From positions 1 through 64,000 of the forward strand of contig NZ_OCNE01000003.1 of NCBI RefSeq assembly GCF_900230195.1: DNA of 64,000 nucleotides, given 5' to 3'. A program made the position numbers and the translations under genes. Shown piece by piece: positions 24,615 through 35,675 of this stretch. Source of the DNA: Streptomyces zhaozhouensis (GTDB lineage Bacteria; Actinomycetota; Actinomycetes; Streptomycetales; Streptomycetaceae). Under the pieces are notes generated by a model, which did not search any database, had not been told where the DNA came from, and was given only the letters and a program-made list of their open reading frames with translations. Every line of letters begins with the position of its first letter. Position 1 is the stretch's first letter.

Positions 24615-24650
24615 CGTGACGCGGCCGCGCCCCGGGAGCGCGCGGGAGGC

Positions 24651-25343
24651 TCAGGCGGGCCGCGCCAGCACCCAGGTGCGGTCCAGGGTGAGATAGCGCT
24701 CTATCGGCAGACCGGCCCCGCTCAGGGCCGCCTCGAAGCCGTCCTTGCTCCACCGGTAGGAGGGGAAGGTGTGACTCCACTCCGCGTCCGGGAACTCGTA
24801 CTCCACCCGGAACTCGGTGAGTTCGTCGCTGATCCGGGTGGCGGCGGCGACCCGGATCAGCCCGTCGTCGCCGGTCCTCGCCTCCCTCGGCACCCGGGTG
24901 TGCCAGTTCTCGCCCTCCCGCTGGATCAACACCGCGCCGCCGTCGGCGACATACCTCCGGCAGGTGCGCAGCATCCCCGCGCGCACCTCCGGGTCGCCGT
25001 TGTGGATCAGGAACGAGGCGAGCAGCACGACGTCGAACCGCTCCTCGCCCAGCTCCAGTTCCTCGATGGCCCCGCACACCGTGCGCGCCCCCCGCACGTG
25101 CTCCAGCATCTCGGGGGACTCGTCCACGGCCGTCACCGCGAAGCCGCGCTCGACCAGCGCGTGGGTCACCCGGCCGACACCGCAGCCCAGTTCGAGAATG
25201 CTCGCGCCGGCGGGAACGGCGCGCTCGATGATGTTGGGCTCGCGCCCCACCGGCAGCCGCAGCCACCGCTCCACCGCGCAGCCGTCCGGGGTGATGGGCC
25301 CCGGACCCGTTCCGCTGTATCCCTCACGGGTGCGTCCACTCAT
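24651..25343 (-). CDS. Class I SAM-dependent methyltransferase
   Basis: The 230-residue protein has the methyltransferase motif I ILELGCGVGRVTHAL (about residues 49-63), motif II AVDESPEML, and a LASFLIHN (motif IV) strand. The rest (ENWHTRVPREAR, FPSYRWSKDG) does not resemble a known substrate class and is typical of small actinobacterial methyltransferases. It starts at ATG 25343 and ends 37 bp before a terminator. Substrate unknown. Confidence 0.85.
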   Translation of the reverse strand: MSGRTREGYSGTGPGPITPDGCAVERWLRLPVGREPNIIERAVPAGASILELGCGVGRVTHALVERGFAVTAVDESPEMLEHVRGARTVCGAIEELELGEERFDVVLLASFLIHNGDPEVRAGMLRTCRRYVADGGAVLIQREGENWHTRVPREARTGDDGLIRVAAATRISDELTEFRVEYEFPDAEWSHTFPSYRWSKDGFEAALSGAGLPIERYLTLDRTWVLARPA

Positions 25344-25576
25344 GCCATCATCAGATCACGGTCCGTGCGGTCAGCGAGACCCTTTCCGCCATCCGACGCC
25401 CCGCGCCGGGAACGGGCCCGAGCCGCCCCGCGCTTCCGGCGCCGCCACGGTGGATCGGGTACTCACTCCCGCGGTTCCGTCCGGTCCGCCGGGCTTCTGC
25501 TCGAAACCGGTTCGGCCGCGCGGTTCCGCGGGGAGGGGATGTCGGTGCCCGTCGCGACGCCGTCCTGGTGGCGTGG

Positions 25577-26119
25577 TCATCCGTCGAGGAAACGCAGGAG
25601 TTCGGCGGTGACGAACTGAGGGGTCTCCTGGACGAGCCAGTGCCCGGCGTTCGGCACGTCCACCGCCCGCACGATGTTGGTCACGCGCGGGGCGACCGTG
25701 CCCCGGATCGCTTCGAGTTGCCCCTGGGCGGCCATGAGCAGGGTCGGCACACCCACCGGTGCCGCCGCCACTGTGTCGCGGAGGTCGAGGTAGCCGAGTG
25801 GTGCGGTGTCGTCGGGGAACTGGCTGGCGTACTGGAACGCCACCGCGGCGCCGAGGTCGTGCCCGACGACACGGGCGTCGCGCATACGGACGCCGTCGAC
25901 GTCGGCGCACTCGTGTCGGAAGGTGTCCCGGAACCGGGGATCGTCCCGGGTGGCGGCGGCGTGGGCGGGGACATCGCCGCCGGCCGCCGGCGTGGACGGG
26001 GAGGCGGGCGTGGAACAGGCCGCGGTGGCGACGGCGAGCAGGAGGGTGAGCATCACGGTCGCCGCCGTGCGCGCGAGGCGGAGGGAGCGGCGTGGCAACG
26101 GCCGTGGTTCTGTGATCAC
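25577..26119 (-). pseudogene. Alpha/beta-hydrolase lipoprotein with two internal deletions
   Basis: A 180-residue frame starts with a lipoprotein signal (LLLAVATAACS, Cys about residue 35) and then looks like an epoxide-hydrolase-type enzyme with missing parts. The FRHECADVDGVRM start is followed at once by RDARVVGHDLGAAVAFQYAS (nucleophile Asp in GHDLG). The oxyanion HGxP strand and first loops that normally sit between them, about 60 residues, are absent. After FPDDTAPLGYLD the cap domain is missing too. The C-terminal part (GVPTLLMAAQG and NAGHWLVQETP with the catalytic His) returns. Both joins keep the frame. Probably inactive. Confidence 0.7.
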
Positions 26120-26144
26120 GTGTTCCCGTCCTGGAGAGGGTGGG

Positions 26145-26657
26145 TCAGCGGCCGGTCGTGCCGTCGATCAGCTCGCGGAGGATGTCGGCGTGGCCCGCGT
26201 GCCGGCCGGTCTCCTCTATCAGGTGGGTGAGTGCCCAGCGGAGGCTGGGAGCGGGGCGGCCCGGCCGGGTTCGCGGAACCGGCGCGCCGGGATCGGCGCA
26301 CCCGTCGAGAACGTCGTTCGCGCGCCTGACCGCCTCTCGGTAACAGGCGACGACATCGGCCACGCTGTCCCCCGGCGCGGGACGGAACGTCGCCCGCCAG
26401 TCGGTGACCTCCTCCCCGAGGAACGTCGACCGCTCGACGTATGTCAGGTGGTTGAGCAGGCCGAGCAGGTTCGTGCCCGACGGCACCGCGGCTGTGCGCA
26501 CCCGCGGCTCGGGGGCGCCGTCGACCTTCGCGGCGATCGAGGCCCTGAGGTAGTCGAGAAAGCCGCGCAGGACCTCGATCTCGCTGCTTCCGGTCCGGGG
26601 CGGCGGGGTGTCGCCACGGCCGTCGCGGCGTGCGGTGCGGCGTGTGGTGCTGGGCAA
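26145..26657 (-). CDS. DinB-family (DUF664) protein
   Basis: The 170-residue protein belongs to the DinB/YfiT four-helix-bundle metalloprotein family. It has FLDYLRASIAAKVDGAPEP, the SGTNLLGLLNHLTYVERSTF helix with its histidine, the long middle helix and the HLIEETGRHAGHADILREL helix, giving three metal-binding His. In actinobacteria some members act as thiol S-transferases using mycothiol. The start is TTG 26657, chosen for the GGAAGG about 10 bp upstream and for the family length. It lies 25 bp from the hydrolase relic. Confidence 0.8.
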   Translation of the reverse strand: MPSTTRRTARRDGRGDTPPPRTGSSEIEVLRGFLDYLRASIAAKVDGAPEPRVRTAAVPSGTNLLGLLNHLTYVERSTFLGEEVTDWRATFRPAPGDSVADVVACYREAVRRANDVLDGCADPGAPVPRTRPGRPAPSLRWALTHLIEETGRHAGHADILRELIDGTTGR

Positions 26658-26695
26658 CGGTGGTCGCCTTCCTTCGTCGGGGGCCCGCCGCCGTG

Positions 26696-26932
26696 TCAGG
26701 CGGTGCGGCGGACGAGGAGGACGTGGTCGGTGACCTGCCACCCCTGGCCGGCGAGCCACAGCGTGTCGCCGCCGTCGCCGCATCCGAGATCCAACGCGTC
26801 ACCGGGCGGCGGGCCCGTCACCGTCTCGGCGAGGCGAGCGTTCGGCTGCGGGTCGCCGGCCGCCGGTCGGGCCGCGTGGACGCCGTCCCAGAAGGCGACC
26901 GCATCGGCGGTGCTCCTATCGGTGGTGCTCAT
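26696..26932 (-). pseudogene. SAM methyltransferase stump (internal deletion)
   Basis: A 78-codon frame begins like a class I methyltransferase: TADAVAFWDGVHAARP, then the SAM-binding GDALDLGCGDGGDTLWLAG. Then QGWQVT jumps to DHVLLVRRTA and stops. The end resembles the last strand of related methyltransferases, which are about 190-220 residues. Roughly 110-130 residues, including motifs II-IV, are therefore missing, apparently by an in-frame deletion. It faces the XRE-cupin regulator, where a full-length methyltransferase is often found. Confidence 0.65.
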
Positions 26933-26992
26933 CGGGGCTCCTCGTGTCGGAACGCGCTCAGTCTCGCCTGGAGCGGCGCGAACCGGCACGCG

Positions 26993-27013
26993 ATCTTGCG
27001 GTAATGGCAAGAT
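26993..27013. promoter_or_regulatory. Operator overlapping the XRE-cupin gene start
   Basis: Perfect 7-bp arms, ATCTTGC and GCAAGAT, enclose a 7-bp spacer. The right arm ends 6 bp before the ATG at 27020, which has no ribosome-binding site; the transcript may be leaderless with binding directly over its promoter. It also lies upstream of the methyltransferase stump on the other strand. Confidence 0.6.
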
Positions 27014-27019
27014 GGCCCC

Positions 27020-27628
27020 ATGGACCCCAGGACGGACGAGGACGTGCTCGACGCGGTGGGGCCGCGGCTGCGCGCGTTGCGCCGTGACCGCGGCATCACC
27101 CTCGCCGACCTCGCGGCGACGACCGGCGTGTCGGAGAGCACCCTGTCCCGGCTGGAGAGCGGGCAGCGCCGGGCGAGCCTGGAACTGTTGCTGCCGCTGG
27201 CCCGCATCTATGACGTTCCGTTGGACGATCTCGTCGGTGCCCCGCGCAGTGGCGACCCCCGGGTCCACCTCAAGCCGATCAGGCGGTTCGGGATGACGTT
27301 CGTGCCCCTGTCCCGGCGACCGGGCGGTGTGCACGCGTTCAAGATGATCATCCCCGCCCAGCCGGCACCGCTCGAACCGACCCCGCAGACCCACGAGGGC
27401 TTCGAATGGCTCTACGTGCTCAGCGGACGCCTGCGGCTCGTGACCGGCGAACGCGACCTGACACTGCCGCCCGGTGAGGCGGCCGAGTTCGACACGTCCC
27501 TGCCGCACTGGCTGGGCAGCGCCGACGGCGGCGTGGTCGAGCTGCTCATCCTGTTCGGCCTGCAGGGAGTACGCGCGCATGTGCGCACCGACCCTCATCG
27601 GTCGTCCCGGGCCGGGAGCCGGCGGTGA
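27020..27628 (+). CDS. XRE-family regulator with cupin domain
   Basis: The 202-residue regulator has an N-terminal Cro/C1 helix-turn-helix (about 12-68: LRALRRDRGITLADLAATTG, VSESTLSRLESGQ) and a C-terminal cupin_2 domain (about 105-185: HEGFEWLYVLSGRLRLVTGE, LPPGEAAEFDTSLPHWL). The metal-binding His residues of the cupin seem present in part. Such proteins sense a small molecule and often regulate their divergent neighbour, here the decayed methyltransferase. The operator lies just before its ATG. Confidence 0.88.
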   Translation: MDPRTDEDVLDAVGPRLRALRRDRGITLADLAATTGVSESTLSRLESGQRRASLELLLPLARIYDVPLDDLVGAPRSGDPRVHLKPIRRFGMTFVPLSRRPGGVHAFKMIIPAQPAPLEPTPQTHEGFEWLYVLSGRLRLVTGERDLTLPPGEAAEFDTSLPHWLGSADGGVVELLILFGLQGVRAHVRTDPHRSSRAGSRR

Positions 27629-27815
27629 ACTCAGCGGGGGGTTCCGTGTCCCCGTCAGCGGCGAACCTCCCCGAGCCGAGCCGCGGTTGCTCGGCGTCGT
27701 TCTTCCGAGACCTACCAGGGCCGGGTCGTCCGCGGACGCTTCCCGCCCGCCGACCCCGGCCCGGACGCCGACCGGTGGGACGATCCGGCCGGCGGTTTCT
27801 CCACGACCCGCGCCC

Positions 27816-29312
<1,497 letters not shown>

Positions 29313-29341
29313 TCATTATCACCCAATCGTTCTCACTTCAC
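29313..29341 (-). promoter_or_regulatory. Candidate guaB1 promoter
   Basis: TAATGA (29313-29318) on the minus strand lies 17 bp from GTGAAG (29336-29341). The -35 is poor, so this is tentative. The region is clearly richer in A and T than its surroundings. Confidence 0.35.
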
Positions 29342-29521
29342 GCGCCCCCACGCACGAGGGACGCGCCCCCGAGGGGAGCGCGCGACGCGCCGGACACCAC
29401 CCGGCGTGCGTTCTTCCGCCGGGTGATCTCCTCCGCTCGCCCGCCCGGGGCCCGGATACGGCTGCCACGATGGCGTCGGCAGGGCCGCCGAGGGCGGCGC
29501 GGGGCGAGGGCAGGGGGCCGG

Positions 29522-30457
29522 ATGGCCGGAGGAACGAGGCTGGGACGCCGGATCAGCTTCGGCATCAAGACGACGCCGGCGCACACGGACTACGCCGAGG
29601 TGCTGCGCGTCTGGCGGGAGGCCGACCGGATCGACCGGATCGAGCACGCGTGGCTGTGGGACCATCTGCCGCCGCTCTTCGGGCCGCCCGCCGGGCCCAC
29701 GCTGGAGGGCTGGACGACGCTCGCGGCGCTGGCCGCCGCCACCGAGCGGATCGGCCTCGGGCTGCTGGTCTCCAACAACCGGCTCCGCCCGCCGGCCCTG
29801 CTGGCCAAGATGGCGGCGACGGTGGAGGCCGTCTCCGACGGCCGGCTCACCGTCGGCCTCGGCATGGGCCCCACGGCCCCCGCCGCCGGCCGCCCGCCCG
29901 CATCGGGCCCGGCGGCGCGGGCGCTCGCCGGCTACCGCGCGCTCGGCATCGAGCCGCCGAGCCCCGGCGTCGGCCTGGCCCGGCTCGCCGAGAGCTGCCA
30001 GGTGCTCCGCGCGCTCTGGGAGAACGCCTCCCCCACCGACTTCGCCGGCCGCCACTACCGCCTCGCCGGCGCCCGCGCCGCGCCCCGCCCGGCCCGGCGG
30101 CTGCCGCTGCTGATCGGCGGCGCGGGCGACGGGCTGCTGCGGGTCGCCGCCGAGCACGCCGACCTGTGGAACATCTCGGGCCCCCCGCACAGCGACGTGG
30201 AGCGGATCAGGGAACGCGCGGACAAGCTCGACGCCGCCTGCGCCGAAGTCGGCCGCGACCCCAGGGAGATCACCCGCTCGGTGCAGACCCACGTCTCGTA
30301 CACGGACCCGGCCGCCACCCGCGCCACCGTCGAGGCCCTGCTGACCACCGGCGCCACCCACCTCGTGCTGAGCCTCCCGGCGCCCTTCCCGCCGAACGTG
30401 GCGCACTGGGTCACCGAGCAGATCATCGAGCCGGTGCTGGCGGGGGCGGCGCGTTAG
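29522..30457 (+). CDS. LLM-class F420/FMN-dependent oxidoreductase
   Basis: The 311-residue luciferase-like TIM-barrel protein has an N-terminal TTPAHTDYAEVLRVWREAD, HAWLWDHLPPL, an ERIGLGLLVSNNRLRPPALL core and a GRLTVGLGMG phosphate-binding strand. The actinobacterial LLM class usually uses F420 for hydride transfer, but the cofactor is not certain. I start it at ATG 29522, where homology begins; a longer frame reaches 29291 but is low-complexity. It converges with the SorC gene. Confidence 0.85.
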   Translation: MAGGTRLGRRISFGIKTTPAHTDYAEVLRVWREADRIDRIEHAWLWDHLPPLFGPPAGPTLEGWTTLAALAAATERIGLGLLVSNNRLRPPALLAKMAATVEAVSDGRLTVGLGMGPTAPAAGRPPASGPAARALAGYRALGIEPPSPGVGLARLAESCQVLRALWENASPTDFAGRHYRLAGARAAPRPARRLPLLIGGAGDGLLRVAAEHADLWNISGPPHSDVERIRERADKLDAACAEVGRDPREITRSVQTHVSYTDPAATRATVEALLTTGATHLVLSLPAPFPPNVAHWVTEQIIEPVLAGAAR

Positions 30458-30476
30458 CCACCGCCCGTCGGAGACC

Positions 30477-31493
30477 TCAGCGGTCGGGGTCGGCGCGGTC
30501 CAGGGCCGGGCAGGCCGGGGCCGGGGTGGAGAGCAGCAGGTCGGCGGCGGCCGCGTCGGTGACCAGGCTGGTCACCAGACCGGAGCGCAGTACGGCGTCG
30601 ATCGCGCCCGCCTTGCGGCGACCGCCGGCGATCGCCACCACCTCGGGGACCCTCCGCAGCCGCTCCGGCTCGACGGTGATGCAGCGCTCGCCCAGATCCC
30701 GGCCGATGCGTCGGCCGTCGGACGAGAAGAGGTGCGCCGACATCTCGGCCGCGACGCCCAGCGAGGCGTAGTGGTCGCGCTCCTCCTTGCCCAGCATGTC
30801 GTGGACGGTGGAGATCCCGGCCTCCCAGGTACCGATGGAGACGGCGGCGATGGTGACCTTGTCGAAGTAGTCGAAGGCGGCGGCGATCCCCGGCTGGGCG
30901 CGCAGCGCCGCGGCGGTGCCGGCGTCCGAGAGCAGCATGGGGGCGTAGATGGGGTGCGCCTCGCCGCCGGAGACGTCGGCCGCCCTGCGGACCGCCTCGA
31001 CCGAGCCGCGCTCGGCGCCCGCGTCGTAGACGCCGGTCAGCTGCACGACCGTGCACGGCGCCAGCTCGCGCAGCGCCGCCGCCATGTGGATGGTGGAGCG
31101 TCCCCACGCCAGGCCGAGCACGTCGCCCTCGGCGACCAGCTCCTCCAGCAACTCCGCTGCCACCTCGCCCAGATGCTCCGGGTCGGGAGTGTCGTCCGGC
31201 GCCTCGGTCGGCGACTCGGCGACCACGACGTGCCGCAGCCCGAAGTGGGCGCGCAGCGCGTCGGAGCGCTCCGCGTCCAGCTCGGACGGCACCCGGATCT
31301 CGATCCGGACCAGCTCCTGCTCGACGGCCGACTCCAGCACGCGGGCGACCTTGAACCGGCTGACGCCGAACTCGTCCGCGATCTGGATCTTGGACTTGCC
31401 CTCAAGGTAGAAGCGCCGCGCCATCGCCGCCGCCTGCATCAGCTCGGCGGGCCCCATCCTCGTGGCGGACCTTCCGGTCGGCACCGCACTCAC
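30477..31493 (-). CDS. SorC/DeoR-type sugar-binding transcriptional regulator
   Basis: The 338-residue protein has an N-terminal helix-turn-helix (about 25-60: GKSKIQIADEFGVSRFKVAR) and a C-terminal SorC sugar-phosphate-binding fold (about 75-330), with LGLAWGRSTIHMAAAL and GISTVHDMLGKEE. The SorC effector is generally a phosphorylated sugar. It starts from a GTG. Its neighbour rpe, downstream, suggests a pentose-phosphate link, but no operator was identified. Confidence 0.87.
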   Translation of the reverse strand: MSAVPTGRSATRMGPAELMQAAAMARRFYLEGKSKIQIADEFGVSRFKVARVLESAVEQELVRIEIRVPSELDAERSDALRAHFGLRHVVVAESPTEAPDDTPDPEHLGEVAAELLEELVAEGDVLGLAWGRSTIHMAAALRELAPCTVVQLTGVYDAGAERGSVEAVRRAADVSGGEAHPIYAPMLLSDAGTAAALRAQPGIAAAFDYFDKVTIAAVSIGTWEAGISTVHDMLGKEERDHYASLGVAAEMSAHLFSSDGRRIGRDLGERCITVEPERLRRVPEVVAIAGGRRKAGAIDAVLRSGLVTSLVTDAAAADLLLSTPAPACPALDRADPDR

Positions 31494-31565
31494 CTCACTG
31501 TTCGTCGGACCCTGTGTCCCCGGTCACGTTCCGCGTTCATCCTCGCAGAAGAAAAGCGGCCCCGT

Positions 31566-32249
31566 TCACCGGCCTTGGGCGCCGTCCCGGCCGGCCGCCG
31601 CGCGTTCGGCGGCGGCGCGCAGGCCGCGCACGGCGGCGGCCGGGTCGTCCGCGCCGTAGACGGCGGAGCCGGCGACGAAGACGTCGGCTCCGGCCTCGGC
31701 GCAGCGCTCGATGGTCTCGGCCGAGACCCCGCCGTCCACCTGGAGCCACATCGGCAGCCCGTGACGCTCGATCAACGCCCGGGTGCGGCGGATCTTGGGC
31801 AGCATGATGTCGAGGAACGCCTGACCGCCGAAGCCCGGTTCGACCGTCATCACCAGCAGCATGTCCAGCTCGGGCAGCAGGTCCTCGAACGGCTCGACCG
31901 GCGTGGCCGGCTTGAGCGCCATCGAGGCACGGGCGCCCAGCGCGCGGATCTCCCTGGCCAGCCGCACGGGCGCCGCGGCGGCCTCGGCGTGGAAGGTGAC
32001 CGACCCCGCGCCCGCGTCGACGAAGGCCGGCGCCCAGCGGTCCGGGTCCTCGATCATCAGGTGGCAGTCCAGCGGGATGCCGGTCGCCTTCCGCAGCGAC
32101 TGGACCACGGGCACGCCCAGCGTCAGGTTGGGCACGAAGTGGTTGTCCATCACGTCGACATGGAGCCAGTCCGCGCCCTCGACGGCGTTCGCCTCGTCGG
32201 CGAGGCGGGCGAAGTCGGCGGACAGGATGCTGGGGTTGATCTGGGCCAT
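31566..32249 (-). CDS. rpe: Ribulose-phosphate 3-epimerase
   Basis: Rpe interconverts ribulose-5-phosphate and xylulose-5-phosphate in the pentose phosphate pathway. The 227-residue TIM barrel has the catalytic residues in [31 protein letters not shown], the [12 protein letters not shown] loop and [10 protein letters not shown], all of the expected family positions. It ends 72 bp after the SorC start and starts 41 bp downstream of rsmB. Confidence 0.96.
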   Translation of the reverse strand: MAQINPSILSADFARLADEANAVEGADWLHVDVMDNHFVPNLTLGVPVVQSLRKATGIPLDCHLMIEDPDRWAPAFVDAGAGSVTFHAEAAAAPVRLAREIRALGARASMALKPATPVEPFEDLLPELDMLLVMTVEPGFGGQAFLDIMLPKIRRTRALIERHGLPMWLQVDGGVSAETIERCAEAGADVFVAGSAVYGADDPAAAVRGLRAAAERAAAGRDGAQGR

Positions 32250-32290
32250 GCCCCCAGTATTCAGCATCGGCCGGCCCGTGCCGGGCCGCG

Positions 32291-33709
32291 TCACCCCACC
32301 CTGCGCAGCAGCGCCAGATACATCGCGTCGGTGCCGTGGCGGTGCGGCCACAGCTGCACGTCGGGCCCGTCGCCCAGCTCGGGGACGCCGGGCAGCAGCG
32401 GACGGGCGTCGACGCGTTCGACCGCGATGTCGGTCAGCCCCTTGAGCACGTCGGCGACGACCAGCCGGGTCTCGCTGAGATGCGGGGAGCAGGTGGCGTA
32501 GCCGAGCACGCCGCCGGGGCGCAGCGCGGCGAGCCCGGCGCGCAGCAGGTCGCGCTGCTGGCCGGTGAGCCGGTCCAGGTCCTCCGGGCGGCGGCGCCAG
32601 CGGGCCTCGGGGCGGCGGCGCAGGGCGCCCAGGCCCGTGCAGGGCACGTCGAGCAGCACGCGGTCGAACGTGCCGGGCCGCCAGGCGGGGCGGGCGGCGT
32701 CGGCGACCAGCACCTGGTGCGGGCCCGGGTTGCCGGCCAGGGCGCGGGAGACCAGCCGGGCGCGGTGCGGCTGGATCTCGCTGGCGACCAGGGCGGCGCC
32801 GCGTTCGGCGGCGAGCGCGGCCAGCAGGGCGGCCTTGCCGCCGGGGCCCGCGCAGCCGTCGAGCCAACGGCGGTCGGGTCCCTCGGCGAGCGGCGCGTTG
32901 GCCAGGGCGAGGGCGACCAGTTGGCTGCCCTCGTCCTGGACTCCGGCGCGGCCCTCGACGACGGCGGGCACGGCGCCCGGCTCGCCGCCCTCGGCCAGCA
33001 GCACGGCCTGCGGCGACCAGCGTCCCGGCTCGGCGCCCTGGCCTTCCAGCAGCTCCCCCGGGGTGCTGCGGCCGGGGCGCGCGGCGAGCGTGACGCGGGG
33101 GCGCTCGTTGTCCGCGACCAGCAGGCGCTCGACCTCCTCGCGCTCCCCGCCCAGCGCGTCCCACAGGGCGCCGACCACCCAGCGCGGATGGGCGTGGCGC
33201 AGGCCGAGGTGGCCCTCGGGGTCGCGCGCGTAGGGGGGCGCCAGCAGCGCGATCCAGCCGTCCAGGTCGCGGGCGGTCACGCGGCGCAGCACGGCGTTGA
33301 CGAACTTGGCGCGGCCGTCGCCCACCACGCAGCGGGCGAGCTCGACCGTCGCGCTCACCGCGGCGTGGGGGGGGACGCGGGTGGCCAGCAACTGGTGGGC
33401 GCCGAGCGAGAGCACGTCCAGGACAGGGGGGTCGACCTCGCGCAGCGGCCGGTCCACGCACTCGGCGAGGACCGCGTCATAGGTGCCCTGGTGGCGCAGG
33501 GTGCCGTAGACCAGCTCGGTGACGAAGGCGGCGTCCCGGTCGTCCAGGGTGCCGTCCCGCTTGGCGCGGGCGAGCAGCGGCGGGAGCGCCAGGTTGGCGT
33601 AGGCGTCGCGCTCGTCCACCGCGCGCAGCGCCTCGAAGGCGAGGATGCGCGCGGGGTCCCGCTGGGGGCGGCGATAGGGCTTGGACGGGCGGCGCTGCCG
33701 ACTGCTCAC
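32291..33709 (-). CDS. rsmB: 16S rRNA (cytosine-5) methyltransferase RsmB/Fmu
   Basis: The 472-residue protein modifies C967 of 16S rRNA. An N-terminal NusB-like RNA-binding domain (about 20-160: [28 protein letters not shown]) precedes the SAM domain (about 260-470: [34 protein letters not shown] with catalytic Cys, and [10 protein letters not shown] with the second Cys). GTG 33709 is preferred; a longer frame starts at 33763. It lies between fmt and rpe. Confidence 0.93.
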   Translation of the reverse strand: MSSRQRRPSKPYRRPQRDPARILAFEALRAVDERDAYANLALPPLLARAKRDGTLDDRDAAFVTELVYGTLRHQGTYDAVLAECVDRPLREVDPPVLDVLSLGAHQLLATRVPPHAAVSATVELARCVVGDGRAKFVNAVLRRVTARDLDGWIALLAPPYARDPEGHLGLRHAHPRWVVGALWDALGGEREEVERLLVADNERPRVTLAARPGRSTPGELLEGQGAEPGRWSPQAVLLAEGGEPGAVPAVVEGRAGVQDEGSQLVALALANAPLAEGPDRRWLDGCAGPGGKAALLAALAAERGAALVASEIQPHRARLVSRALAGNPGPHQVLVADAARPAWRPGTFDRVLLDVPCTGLGALRRRPEARWRRRPEDLDRLTGQQRDLLRAGLAALRPGGVLGYATCSPHLSETRLVVADVLKGLTDIAVERVDARPLLPGVPELGDGPDVQLWPHRHGTDAMYLALLRRVG

Positions 33710-33808
33710 GGAACGTTGACTCCGACGGTGTGCGGGGAACGGGCTTGCGGGGGCCGTCCGCACGGGTGGCGGGCGGCCGTTCGTCCAGGGTACGGGGGCG
33801 CGGGCCGG

Positions 33809-34741
33809 TCAGCCGCCGAGCCGTTCGCCCTCGGCGACGCGCACCCCGCGCGCCCAGTCGGCGGCCGGCATGGGCCGCTTGCCCTGCGGCTGGACCCAGG
33901 CCAGCTCGACGGGGTGGGACCCGGTGCCGACCCGCACGGTGCGCTTGTCGGCGCGCAACTCGCCCGGCTCCAGGGCGGGTTGGTCGGGCAGCTGGCTGAC
34001 CTGGCGCAGCTTGATCCGCTCGCCCCGGAACGTGCTCCACGCCCCCGGCGCCGGGGTGCACGCGCGCACCACCCGGTCGACGCGGACGGCGGGGGCCGCC
34101 CAGTCGACCTCGGCGTCGGCGACGGTCAGCTTCGGCGCGTGGCTGACGCCCTCGGCGGGCTGCGGGCGGGGGACGAGCGTGCCGTCCTCGATGCCGTCCA
34201 TGGTGGCGGCCAGCAGTCCCGAGCCGGCCAGCGCGAGCCGGGTCAGCAGGTCGCCGCTGGTGTCCAGGGGGCGGACCTCCTCGGTGACCACGCCGTAGAC
34301 CGGCCCGGAGTCCAGGCCCTCCTCGATCTGGAAGGTGCTGGCGCCGGTCATCTGGTCGCCGGCGAGCAGCGCGTGCTGCACGGGCGCGGCGCCGCGCCAG
34401 GCGGGCAGCAGCGAGAAGTGCAGGTTGACCCAGCCGCGGGCGGGCACGTCGAGCGCGGCCCTGGGCAGCAGGGCGCCGTAGGCGACCACCGGGCAGCAGT
34501 CGGGGGCGATCTCGGCCAGCCTGGCCAGGAACGCGGGCTCCTTGGGACGGCGGGGGCGCAGGATCTCGATCCCGGCCTCGGCAGCCCGGTCGGCGATCGG
34601 GCTGGCGACCAGCCGCCTGCCGCGGCCGGCGGGCGCGTCGGGACGGGTGACCACGGCGACGACCTCGTGCCGGTCGGACGCCAGCAGGGCGTCCAGCGCG
34701 GGAACGGCGACCTCGGGGGTGCCTGCGAAGACCAGCCTCAT
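33809..34741 (-). CDS. fmt: Methionyl-tRNA formyltransferase
   Basis: Fmt formylates initiator Met-tRNA. The 310-residue protein has the 10-formyl-THF domain (about 1-205: [35 protein letters not shown] with catalytic Asn and His, and [10 protein letters not shown] with Asp) and the C-terminal OB-like tRNA-binding domain (about 210-305). The ATG at 34741 matches family length; a longer frame upstream is noncoding. Confidence 0.96.
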   Translation of the reverse strand: MRLVFAGTPEVAVPALDALLASDRHEVVAVVTRPDAPAGRGRRLVASPIADRAAEAGIEILRPRRPKEPAFLARLAEIAPDCCPVVAYGALLPRAALDVPARGWVNLHFSLLPAWRGAAPVQHALLAGDQMTGASTFQIEEGLDSGPVYGVVTEEVRPLDTSGDLLTRLALAGSGLLAATMDGIEDGTLVPRPQPAEGVSHAPKLTVADAEVDWAAPAVRVDRVVRACTPAPGAWSTFRGERIKLRQVSQLPDQPALEPGELRADKRTVRVGTGSHPVELAWVQPQGKRPMPAADWARGVRVAEGERLGG

Positions 34742-35549
<808 letters not shown>

Positions 35550-35632
35550 CCGCCCGCGGCGCTTCCCCCGGGGGCGGGCGGAGCCGCGAGGCCCCGCGAA
35601 GCGCCCCCTCGGCCCCGGTCCACCGCCGCCCC

Positions 35633-35675
35633 CGGCTGACCGCCCACCGGCACGTGACCGGTGGGCGGTCAGCCG
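35633..35675. terminator. Bidirectional terminator with a perfect 18-bp stem
   Basis: The arms CGGCTGACCGCCCACCGG and CCGGTGGGCGGTCAGCCG are perfectly complementary, with loop CACGTGA. The hairpin lies between the converging HTH gene and priA; its right arm contains the priA stop codon (35669-35671). Confidence 0.85.
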
